Assembly (NCBI GenBank): GCA_016928935.1
Contig: JAFGJU010000015.1
Coordinates: 1 to 21,439 of the forward strand
DNA: 21,439 bases
Direction of reading: 5' to 3'
From: Candidatus Eiseniibacteriota bacterium
Lineage (GTDB): Bacteria > Eisenbacteria > RBG-16-71-46 > JAFGJU01
Part shown: positions 7,028 to 14,428 of the stretch, piece by piece
Layout: each line of letters starts with the position of its first letter
How positions within the stretch are numbered: the first letter of the stretch is position 1
The notes under the pieces: generated by a model
Databases searched by the model: none
What the model was told of the DNA's origin: nothing
Seen by the model: only the letters and a program-made list of their open reading frames with translations
Position numbers and translations under genes: made by a program

Positions 7028-8026
7028 CTACGACTCAGCCTTCAGTTCTCTCGTCATGAGTTCGTCTATCGCCGTGTGGGGGTCCTTTCCCTCGAACAGC
7101 ACGGCGTACACCTGCTCCGTTATGGGCATCTCCACCTCGTGCCGCCTGGCCAGATGGAGCGCGCTCTTCGTCGTCTTGACACCCTCCGCCACCATCACCA
7201 TCCCCGACAGGACCGCCTCGAGCGTCTTGCCCTTTCCGACCTCCTCGCCCACGTACCTGTTCCGGCTGTGACGGCTGAGGCAAGTCACGACCAGGTCCCC
7301 CACGCCGGCCAGGCCGAAGAAAGTCTCCCGTTTTGCACCCAGAGCTAGCCCCAGTCTTGTGATCTCGGCCAGCCCCCTCGTGATGAGCGCGGCCTTGGTG
7401 TTGTCCCCGTATCCTATGCCGTCGCAGATGCCCGCAGCGATGGCGACCACGTTCTTGACCGACACGCCCAGCTCCACGCCGACCGTGTCCTCGTTCGTGT
7501 ACACGCGGAACGAGCTTGTCGAGAACAGGTGCTGCACTTGCTTCGCCGACGCCGGGCTTCCGGACGCAGACACGACCGCCGTCGGCTGTCCTCGGCTCAC
7601 CTCTTCGGCGTGGCTGGGTCCGGCCAACACGGCTATTCTGTCCGCGACCGAAGCCGACAGCTCGTCCACGAGGACCTCGGACATCCTCATCAGAGACCCG
7701 TCCTCGAGGCCCTTCGTCGCGCTCACGATCAGCGCGCCGGAGGTGTCCACCCCGGCCAGCTTTCTGGCCACGCCCCTCAGCGTATGGGACGGAACGGCGA
7801 ACACAAGCATGTCCGCCCCGTCGACCGCCTCCGCGAACTCCGACGTGAACTGCACCGTCCCCGGGATGACCACTCCCGGCAGAAACTTCTCGTTCGTTCC
7901 GTCGCTTCTCACACGCGCGCACTGCTCGGCGTCGTACTCCCAGACGACGACTTCGCCACCCCTCGAGCTCAACACCGTCGAGAGTGCGGTCCCCCAACCG
8001 CCGCCTCCCAAAATCCCGAACTTCAT
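7028..8026 (-). CDS. gpsA: Glycerol-3-phosphate dehydrogenase [NAD(P)+]
   Basis: The enzyme reduces dihydroxyacetone phosphate to sn-glycerol 3-phosphate, the backbone for phospholipids. At 332 residues it is normal length. ILGGGGWGTALS (5-16) is the dinucleotide-binding loop, FAVPSHTLR and AGPSHAEEV are conserved, and ELGVSVKNVVAIAAG contains the catalytic lysine. GYGDNTKAALITRGL is the substrate-binding helix. The start is the ATG at 8026, with GGAGG 11 nt upstream inside the end of plsY, whose stop is 7 nt away. Its product feeds PlsY, encoded just upstream. Confidence 0.97.
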   Translation of the reverse strand: MKFGILGGGGWGTALSTVLSSRGGEVVVWEYDAEQCARVRSDGTNEKFLPGVVIPGTVQFTSEFAEAVDGADMLVFAVPSHTLRGVARKLAGVDTSGALIVSATKGLEDGSLMRMSEVLVDELSASVADRIAVLAGPSHAEEVSRGQPTAVVSASGSPASAKQVQHLFSTSSFRVYTNEDTVGVELGVSVKNVVAIAAGICDGIGYGDNTKAALITRGLAEITRLGLALGAKRETFFGLAGVGDLVVTCLSRHSRNRYVGEEVGKGKTLEAVLSGMVMVAEGVKTTKSALHLARRHEVEMPITEQVYAVLFEGKDPHTAIDELMTRELKAES

Positions 8027-8033
8027 GGTTCTG

Positions 8034-8675
8034 TCAACCTCCGCGTAAGCTGAACTTGCGCTCGTTGCCGTGAAGCAGGCGCGAAATGTTGCTCCTGTGA
8101 CGCGCCACCACGGCCACCGCCACCACCACGGAGACCCAAAAGACTCTCCACCTGTCACCGGTTCCACCAGTGTAGGTGAGGTGTACCGCCGCCGGCAGGC
8201 ACGCCGCCGCCAGGATGGACCCGAGCGATATGTACTTCAAAAGGCCCACGACGACGACCCAGATGCCCACACACGCCGCGAACGCCGTGGGCGCTATCGC
8301 CGCGAACACCCCGGCCGCGGTGGCGACGCCCTTGCCTCCCTTGAAACGGCCGAACACGGTCCAGATGTGCCCGGCCACGGCAGCCAGCCCCGCCAGCAGC
8401 TCAAGGTCCGTCCTGCCCAAACCGGCGGAGTCCCTCCACAACAAGGCTGCGACGGCCACGGCCGCCGCGCCCTTGCCCGCGTCCAGGAGCAGAACCGCCA
8501 CTCCCGCTACCGGGCCCAGTGTCCTGAACGCATTCGCCGCGCCCAGGTTTCCGCTGCCGTGCCCCCTCAGGTCGATTCCCCTGGTCAGTCTCCCCGCGAT
8601 CAGACTGAACGGAATCGCTCCCAGAAGGTACGCCAGCGCCACGACGAGAATCACCGTGTACAAGTCCTGCCTCAC
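8034..8675 (-). CDS. plsY: Glycerol-3-phosphate acyltransferase PlsY
   Basis: PlsY is an integral membrane enzyme that acylates glycerol 3-phosphate from acyl-phosphate, the first step of phospholipid synthesis. The 213 residues carry several hydrophobic segments. The conserved motifs are IPFSLIAGRL, GSGNLGAANAFRTLG (about 41-55), and FGRFKGGKGVATAAG with the glycine-rich loop. The GTG start at 8675 overlaps the der stop as GTGA. PlsY works with acyl-ACP:phosphate acyltransferase PlsX, which is not in this window. The adjoining gpsA gene supplies its acceptor. Confidence 0.97.
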   Translation of the reverse strand: MRQDLYTVILVVALAYLLGAIPFSLIAGRLTRGIDLRGHGSGNLGAANAFRTLGPVAGVAVLLLDAGKGAAAVAVAALLWRDSAGLGRTDLELLAGLAAVAGHIWTVFGRFKGGKGVATAAGVFAAIAPTAFAACVGIWVVVVGLLKYISLGSILAAACLPAAVHLTYTGGTGDRWRVFWVSVVVAVAVVARHRSNISRLLHGNERKFSLRGG

Positions 8676-9994
8676 TTGCGGAGGGCCGTCCGAACCTTGA
8701 CCCTGATGGGCGTGCCCCGAAATCCGTACTGCTCCCTCAGGCTGTTAATCAGGTACAGCACGTAAGACCTCTTGAATGCGCTCCTGTCGCTCACAAAAAC
8801 CGCGAAGGTGGGCGGGACAACCGACGCCTGAGTCGCCCTGGCGAGCGTCACCCCCTGGCGAGACTGGCCGGCAGGCGGTCTCCTCCTGGCCAGTGCAGCC
8901 CTCAGCGCGGCGGTCAACTCCTGATCGTCCAGCGTCCTCCTGCTCTGTTCCTCCGCTTCGAGGGCCAGCGCCGGCAGGCGGGAGACTCTGAGGCCGGTCA
9001 GGGCCGACACGAACACCACCTGCGCGTACGACAGAAACGGAAGGCGTCGCCTGAATTCCTTCTCCAGCTCCACCGCCGTTCTCTCGTCCTTCTGGACCAG
9101 GTCCCACTTGTTGAACACTACAACGGAGGGCTTGCCCGAATGGTGGGCTATCGCCGCAATCCTCGTGTCCTGTGAGCTCAGGCCGCTGGAGGCGTCCAGC
9201 ACCAGCAGCACGACGCTAGCCCGCTCGATGCTCTTGAGAGCCCTCACAACGCCGTACACCTCCAGGGTGTCCGAGATGCTCCTCTTTCTCCTGAGTCCCG
9301 CCGTGTCGATCAGTATGAACTGGCGGCCCCCGAATCTGAAGAACGAGTCCACCGAGTCTCTCGTCGTGCCCGGCGCCTCGTGCACGATCATCCTGTCCTC
9401 GTGCAATAGTCTGTTGACTATGGACGACTTCCCCACGTTCGGCTTGCCCACTACGGCCACCCTCACGGCGTCCGTCGGTTCCTCAGCAGGCCGCGCCTCG
9501 CCGAGCGCCTCGACGATCCTGTCCAGCAGCTCGTCCGCGCCCCTTCCGTGCACGGCCGACAGCGGTATGGGCTCTCCCAGTCCCAGGCCGTGAAAGTCGT
9601 GTATCGATGCCTCACGGTCGGCGTTGTCTATCTTGTTCACGACGAGGAGCGAGGTCTTGCCTCTTCGCCTGAGTATCCGCGCTATCTCGGCGTCGAGCGG
9701 GTTCACCCCGTCCTCCCCGTCCACGACCAACACCACGAGAGACGCTTCCTCCACGGCCAGAGAGGCCTGCTCCCTTACCAGCACCTCCATACCTCCCGTG
9801 GCCTCGGGCACGTAGCCGCCGGTGTCCACCAGCCAGAAGGACCTGCCTTCCCACGTCGCGACCGCGACCTTCCTGTCGCGAGTGACGCCGGGCTCGCCGT
9901 GCACCACCGCCAGTTTTCGCCCAACGAGCCTATTGAAAAGCGTGGACTTCCCCACGTTCGGCCTTCCCACTACGGCCACTACCGGACTTCCCAT
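8672..9994 (-). CDS. der: Ribosome assembly GTPase Der (EngA)
   Basis: Der is an essential tandem GTPase for maturation of the 50S subunit. The 440 residues contain G domain 1 (GRPNVGKST 10-18, DTGG 57-60, NKID 120-123), G domain 2 (GKPNVGKSS 183-191, DTAG 230-233, then NKWD) and a C-terminal KH-like domain. I start at the ATG at 9994, 8 nt past GAGGG. A TTG at 10009 in frame would add five residues without homology. The first 65 bp, including the first P-loop, overlap the 3' end of the DUF512 gene in another frame. The order DUF512, der, plsY, gpsA is known from Clostridia and related lineages. Confidence 0.97.
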   Translation of the reverse strand: MGSPVVAVVGRPNVGKSTLFNRLVGRKLAVVHGEPGVTRDRKVAVATWEGRSFWLVDTGGYVPEATGGMEVLVREQASLAVEEASLVVLVVDGEDGVNPLDAEIARILRRRGKTSLLVVNKIDNADREASIHDFHGLGLGEPIPLSAVHGRGADELLDRIVEALGEARPAEEPTDAVRVAVVGKPNVGKSSIVNRLLHEDRMIVHEAPGTTRDSVDSFFRFGGRQFILIDTAGLRRKRSISDTLEVYGVVRALKSIERASVVLLVLDASSGLSSQDTRIAAIAHHSGKPSVVVFNKWDLVQKDERTAVELEKEFRRRLPFLSYAQVVFVSALTGLRVSRLPALALEAEEQSRRTLDDQELTAALRAALARRRPPAGQSRQGVTLARATQASVVPPTFAVFVSDRSAFKRSYVLYLINSLREQYGFRGTPIRVKVRTALRK

Positions 9995-11225
9995 ACCGCA
10001 GACCCTCAATTATCATGTCGTGACCTGAGACCTCTTCGAGCTCCCGCGGCGTCGTGTCGTCCAGGAACAGGCCGTCAGGATTGAGACACTCTTCCGAGAC
10101 GACGGCCACCTCTTCCGGCCGGAGCTCTCGCATCGCCCTCAGTATGTCCCTGCCGGCCAGAAGCCCGACCACCGTGACAGACGCGCCCAGGAGCTTGTTT
10201 CGCACTCCCACCACCCTGATCCCTTCGCCGCCCAGCGCTGTTCGGAGCACCGGCTCAGCCAGCTTACCGGTCAGGACGGCCGCGGGCCTTCCGCGCGCGC
10301 GTCGCCTGATGCGGCTCTTGAGCCGCCCGGCTTCCTCCAGCAGCAACCTCACCAACCCCACTCCGTTCTCCACCTGCGCGAAGTCCTCATATTGGCTTTT
10401 CCCCGGCACTTCGTGCCCGCCGAGGAGGTACATCTCGTCGGCGGCGAAAACGAACCTCGTCCCCAACCTTCCCTGGAAAGCAGCCTGCCAGGCTTCCAGC
10501 GCGCCCAGAAGGCGCACCGCATCAGGCCTCCCCAGGCCCTTCAGTCTTGGGAGACCGCGCCTGTGTCGGGTGAGTCCCACCGGCACCACGGCCACGCTCT
10601 TGACGCACGGGAAGAGGCTCGCCAGGTCGTGCACCGTCTTTCTCAGCGCGGCGCCGTCGTTCAATTCCGGGCAGACCACTACCTGGGCGTGAACTTCTAT
10701 CCCACCCTGTCTGAGCGCCTCCAGCTTCGGAAGCACGTCGGCGGTGCCGGAGAGACCCAGCATGCGCGCCCGAAGGCGCGGCTCGGTAGAGTGAACGGAG
10801 ACGTAAAGGGGACTCAGGCGCTGCCGGATTATGCGGTCCAGGTCGGACCGACTCAGGTTCGTCATGGTGATGTAGCTGCCGTGGAGGAAGGAGAACCTGT
10901 AGTCCTCGTCTTTGACGTACAGAGTGGGCCGCAGCCCCGCAGGCAGCTGGTCCACGAAGCAGAACACGCACTTGTTCGGACACGTCCTGGGCCTTAGCGG
11001 CATGAAACTGACACCGAACAGACCCTCGCCGTCCCTTTGGAGTCGCACCGAGAACGGCGAGGCCCCCCTCCTGGCACCCACCCTTATGCGGTCCCCGTCG
11101 GCATGGAACATGAAGTCTATTACGTCTCTCACGCTGTCCGGGCCGACCGACAACACGACGTCCCCGCTCCTTAGGCCTGCTCTCTCAGCGGGGCTGTTTT
11201 CCTTCACGGCCTGGATCTTCAGCAT
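9930..11225 (-). CDS. DUF512 protein with PDZ-like and radical-SAM-like domains
   Basis: This family is uncharacterised. The 431 residues begin with a PDZ-like segment (about 2-52). An Fe-S motif follows, TCPNKCVFCF with Cys82, Cys86 and Cys89 (CX3CX2C, radical SAM type), then LHGSYITMTNLS and SVHSTEP typical of the family. The C-terminal half is DUF512, with FVFAADEMYLLGG, ending near VLTGKLAEPVL and NKLLGASVTVVGLL. The ATG at 11225 is the first start after tRNA-Gly (38 nt) and fits the PDZ boundary, although its Shine-Dalgarno is weak. The 3' end runs 65 bp into der, giving a Gly/Ser/Lys/Arg-rich tail. Conserved linkage to der suggests a role tied to ribosome assembly or membrane growth, but this is inference. 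Confidence 0.92.
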   Translation of the reverse strand: MLKIQAVKENSPAERAGLRSGDVVLSVGPDSVRDVIDFMFHADGDRIRVGARRGASPFSVRLQRDGEGLFGVSFMPLRPRTCPNKCVFCFVDQLPAGLRPTLYVKDEDYRFSFLHGSYITMTNLSRSDLDRIIRQRLSPLYVSVHSTEPRLRARMLGLSGTADVLPKLEALRQGGIEVHAQVVVCPELNDGAALRKTVHDLASLFPCVKSVAVVPVGLTRHRRGLPRLKGLGRPDAVRLLGALEAWQAAFQGRLGTRFVFAADEMYLLGGHEVPGKSQYEDFAQVENGVGLVRLLLEEAGRLKSRIRRRARGRPAAVLTGKLAEPVLRTALGGEGIRVVGVRNKLLGASVTVVGLLAGRDILRAMRELRPEEVAVVSEECLNPDGLFLDDTTPRELEEVSGHDMIIEGLRYGKSGSGRSGKAERGEVHAFQ

Positions 11226-11263
11226 GACTCTGACGTATGAGACTCGGCCCCGGAAGAGACGAG

Positions 11264-11338
11264 TGGAGCGGGCAACGGGATTTGAACCCGCGACTCTCAG
11301 CTTGGGAAGCTGATACTCTACCGCTGAGCTATGCCCGC
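11264..11338 (-). tRNA. tRNA-Gly (anticodon CCC)
   Basis: The cloverleaf has acceptor stem GCGGGCA/TGCCCGC, anticodon stem TCAGC/GCTGA enclosing TTCCCAA (anticodon CCC), and T arm GCGGG-TTCAAAT-CCCGT. The discriminator is T, as usual for bacterial tRNA-Gly, and CCA is encoded. It decodes GGG. Confidence 0.97.
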
Positions 11339-11368
11339 CCACAAATTACCTGATTTGTAACCAGAGAC

Positions 11369-11397
11369 AAGTTAAAGAATTGCAGAGACTGAGTCAA
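11369..11397 (-). promoter_or_regulatory. Sigma-70 promoter for tRNA-Gly and the DUF512-der operon
   Basis: The minus strand has TTGACT (11392-11397), a 17-nt spacer and TAACTT (11369-11374) in a locally AT-rich patch. A start near 11362 leaves about 24 nt before the tRNA. The -35 matches at 5 of 6 positions. It sits between the miaA stop (11477) and the tRNA. Confidence 0.6.
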
Positions 11398-11476
11398 GTG
11401 GAATTTCAGGTGTCCGCTCGCCCACCCTGATGCGCTGCATTAAGCCCGCACGTGCTCCAGGTGCTCTCCCCCGGAC

Positions 11477-12448
11477 TCACGCCACCCCCGCCACGGCGAG
11501 CGCCTGCTGTATCCGCGCGGAGGTCTCCGCAGGGCTCTCGTCGTCCTGGAGGTCCAGCCAGACCTCCACCGGCGCCTTGCCGAACCAGGTGATCTGCCGT
11601 TTCGCGAACTGCCGCGTGGCGGCGATCGCTTTCTCGCGCGCCTCCTCCCGGGTCAGCCTTCCGGTCACGTAGGCGACCATCTCCCGGTACCCCACGGTCC
11701 TGAAGGAGGGCCAGGACTCGCAGAACCCCCCCGCCACGAGCCCCGCCACCTCGTCGGCAAGCCCCGCCCGGAGCATGGCGTCGAAGCGGGTCTCGATGAG
11801 GCCGTACAGGCGCCGGCGCTGCCGCCTGAGGCCCACAGTCACAAGCCTGAAAGGACTCCTCACGGTGCTGCTCTTCTGAAGCTCCGAGATCCGCCTGCCG
11901 GTGGCCTCAAACACTTCGAGCGCGCGCATCACCCTCTCAACGTTCCTTGGATGGATCTTGGAGGCGGCCTCCGGGTCGACAGCCGAAAGTCTCTCGTGTA
12001 GGTGCTCCCTGCCGTGGGCTCGGGCCAGCGCCTTGAGCCCGGCCCGGATTTTCTCGTCTCTCTCCGGTCCATCGAAAAGGCCTCTGTCCAGAGCCCTCAG
12101 GTAGAGGCCGGAGCCGCCGACGACCAAAGGGACCCGGCCCCTGGCCCTGACGTCTCGCACCGCAGACAGAGCGTCTCTTCTGAACCTGCCGCAGCTGTAT
12201 ACTTCCCACGGCTCGACCACGTTTATGACGTGGTGCGGTACGCGGGCGGTCTCCTCCGGCAGGGGCTTGGCCGTGCCCACGTCCAGGCGCCTGTAGACCT
12301 GGCGGGAATCCGCGGACACTATCTCCCACCCCCTCGCCTCCGCCAGCGTCATAGCCGCGGCGCTCTTGCCCACCGCGGTGGCACCGACCACGGCTGCAAT
12401 CACCAGTCCCGCCCCCTCTGCGTCCGTCCTCGTGTTGCCGACGTGCAT
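11477..12448 (-). CDS. miaA: tRNA dimethylallyltransferase
   Basis: MiaA adds a dimethylallyl group to A37 of tRNAs that read codons starting with U. At 323 residues it is typical. GATAVGKS (22-29) is the P-loop, SADSRQVYRRLDVGTAKP (45-62) holds substrate-contact residues, and VVGGSGLYLRAL, FRTVGYREM and RQFAKRQITWF are conserved further on. The ATG at 12448 follows the mutL stop by 1 nt, so translation is probably coupled; the Shine-Dalgarno is weak. A longer frame upstream lies inside mutL and has no homology. mutL-miaA is a common bacterial pair. No hfq follows here. Confidence 0.97.
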   Translation of the reverse strand: MHVGNTRTDAEGAGLVIAAVVGATAVGKSAAAMTLAEARGWEIVSADSRQVYRRLDVGTAKPLPEETARVPHHVINVVEPWEVYSCGRFRRDALSAVRDVRARGRVPLVVGGSGLYLRALDRGLFDGPERDEKIRAGLKALARAHGREHLHERLSAVDPEAASKIHPRNVERVMRALEVFEATGRRISELQKSSTVRSPFRLVTVGLRRQRRRLYGLIETRFDAMLRAGLADEVAGLVAGGFCESWPSFRTVGYREMVAYVTGRLTREEAREKAIAATRQFAKRQITWFGKAPVEVWLDLQDDESPAETSARIQQALAVAGVA

Positions 12449-12449
12449 A

Positions 12450-14198
12450 TTACGACCGACCAAGCCTGCGCTCCAACTCTTCCAGCGAGACTCGCAGGAA
12501 GGTGAGCCTGCCGTGCGGGTCACCCTGCGGCATGCTGGTACTGAACAGCTTGTCCACCAGGTGGTTCATCTCCTGCAGAGTGAGGGCGTCTCCGGCCTTG
12601 ACCGCGGCGTGGCACGCGAACGACCTGGCCAGCCTCTCGTCCGCGCTAACGGTCTCGGCCGATTCCTTCGTCACGCCGTCCAGTATGTCACGCAGCAGCT
12701 GTCCCTCTCTCCAGGTACGCAGTCCCGCCGGTATGCCCTTCACCACTATGCTGTCCTTTCCTGAGGCCTTCATGTCGAAGCCCAGTTTTCTGAGCTGCGC
12801 CTCCATGTCGAGCAGTGTCTCGAACTCGTCGGCGGTCAGGCCCACCGCAAGGGGAAACAGCAACTGCTGGCTCGCGCCGTGACCTCCTGCCAGTACCCTT
12901 CGCGCCTCCTCATACAACACCCGTTCGTGCGCCGCGTGCTGGTCCACTATGACGAGCCCGCCCTTTATCTGCGCCAGGATGTAAGTCCTGTGAAGCTGCC
13001 AGAGGGGCACCATCGCCGCGCCTTCCTCTCCCCCGACCCCCGCGGAAACCGGCGCAGCGCCTCCGCCCACCGTTCCGTCCCGGCCCAGCAGCGAAAGCTG
13101 GGGGGCACGAGAGTCGTATTCCGCCGCACTGTCGGCGATTACGACGCTCTCCTCAGGTTTGACCTGATACTCTGCCCGGGCCGCGCCGACCACACCCGAA
13201 AGTGCGGCTCTGGACCTCCGCGCGAGTGTGTCCCTCACTGCGGCTGTAATGACACTCCTGACCAGACCCTCCTCGGCGAACTTGACCTCCCGCTTGGTCG
13301 GATGCACGTTCACGTCCACCGCATCCGGCGCCACCTCCAGCATAACAAGGCACATCGGATACCTGTCGCGCGGCAGGATCCCCGAGTACGCGTCGCGCAC
13401 GGCGAACGTGAGCGCCGGAGCCCCCACCCAACGCCGGTTCACCCAGAACAGCTGATGCTCCCCGCTCGCCCGCGAGAGCTCGGGACCGCCGGCGAATCCG
13501 CGGACGCGCACGCCTCCCCTCTCCGTCTCCAGCGGCTCGAGCTGCTCCGCAGTTTGCAGCCCGTACAGTGCCACAACTCTGTCAAACAGGGCCGGCGCCG
13601 GCGGCAGGTTGAGCAGCTCCCTGTCGCCCTCCTTGAGGACGAAATGGATGTTCTCGAACGCCAGGGCGTAGGAGGTGACCACGCGAATGACCTGCCTCAA
13701 CTCCGTCGTTCTCGACCTCAGGAACTTGCGCCTCACCGGGGTGTTGAAGAACAAGTCCCTGACGCCGACGGTCGTGCCTTGAGCCCTGCCGCACTCGCTC
13801 ACCTCCTCCACCCTTCCGGCCACGCAGCGGACGACAGTCCCGGCCAGACTCTCGGCCGACCGAGTGACAAGCGCCAGGCGTGAAACCTGGGCTATGCTCG
13901 GCAGGGCCTCGCCCCTGAAGCCCAGAGTGCTTATCGAAAGCAGGTCGGGCTCTCCTGAAAGTTTACTGGTCGAGTACCTCTCCAGTGAAAGTAGAGCGTC
14001 CTCTCTAGTCATGCCCACGCCGTCGTCGGACACGCCGATTTCGCTGTAGATGGGCTCGCCCAACTGCACGGCGATCCTCGCGGCCTCGGCGTCGATCGAG
14101 TTCTCCACGAGCTCTTTCACGACGCTCGACGGCCGCTCCACTACCTCGCCTGCGGCGATCTTCTTGACGAGGTCGTCGGGGAGCTTCTTGATTTTCAC
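12450..14198 (-). CDS. mutL: DNA mismatch repair protein MutL
   Basis: MutL links MutS mismatch recognition to strand removal. The 582 residues start with a GHKL ATPase: ELVENSIDA (29-37), DDGVGM (58-63) and TLGFRGEALPSI (91-102), ending near VDVNVHPTKREVKF. After a linker of about 80 residues, the C-terminal domain has the endonuclease motif DQHAAHERVLYE (419-430), ACHAAVK (528-534) and FLR. This suggests a nicking, MutH-independent MutL. The zinc-site CPHGRP motif reads DPHGRL here (560-565). The GTG at 14198 lies 6 nt past GGGAGG and fits the family N-terminus (KIKKLPDDL). Confidence 0.97.
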   Translation of the reverse strand: MKIKKLPDDLVKKIAAGEVVERPSSVVKELVENSIDAEAARIAVQLGEPIYSEIGVSDDGVGMTREDALLSLERYSTSKLSGEPDLLSISTLGFRGEALPSIAQVSRLALVTRSAESLAGTVVRCVAGRVEEVSECGRAQGTTVGVRDLFFNTPVRRKFLRSRTTELRQVIRVVTSYALAFENIHFVLKEGDRELLNLPPAPALFDRVVALYGLQTAEQLEPLETERGGVRVRGFAGGPELSRASGEHQLFWVNRRWVGAPALTFAVRDAYSGILPRDRYPMCLVMLEVAPDAVDVNVHPTKREVKFAEEGLVRSVITAAVRDTLARRSRAALSGVVGAARAEYQVKPEESVVIADSAAEYDSRAPQLSLLGRDGTVGGGAAPVSAGVGGEEGAAMVPLWQLHRTYILAQIKGGLVIVDQHAAHERVLYEEARRVLAGGHGASQQLLFPLAVGLTADEFETLLDMEAQLRKLGFDMKASGKDSIVVKGIPAGLRTWREGQLLRDILDGVTKESAETVSADERLARSFACHAAVKAGDALTLQEMNHLVDKLFSTSMPQGDPHGRLTFLRVSLEELERRLGRS

Positions 14199-14330
14199 CA
14201 GGGCCTCCCGGTTGCGGCTCAGCAGCACTCGCAGTCAGGACCGGACGCTCCGCTCAGGCGCTCAACCGATTATCGCCGTGGCGGTCTGGTCTAACGGATT
14301 TGTTCGGACGGCAAGCGAGAAGAGATATAC

Positions 14331-14360
14331 ATCCTATTACGCCCTCGCGGCGGTGGTCAA
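14331..14360 (-). promoter_or_regulatory. Sigma-70 promoter for mutL-miaA
   Basis: TTGACC (14355-14360) and TAGGAT (14331-14336) are 18 nt apart on the minus strand. The predicted start near 14324 leaves a leader of about 125 nt. The 230-bp gap between the sensor gene and mutL shows no ORF or other structure. Confidence 0.55.
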
Positions 14361-14428
14361 GCGGTTTGAAGCAGGTCGCGCGGGAGCAACGGAAGGAGCA
14401 AAGTCAGGCGAGCGCAAAGGCGGCGGCG

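Noticed and set aside
11226..11342. Longer N-terminus for the DUF512 protein reading through tRNA-Gly
   Set aside because: The extra residues are simply the translated tRNA gene. The same false extension occurs at the acyltransferase through tRNA-Pro(GGG).
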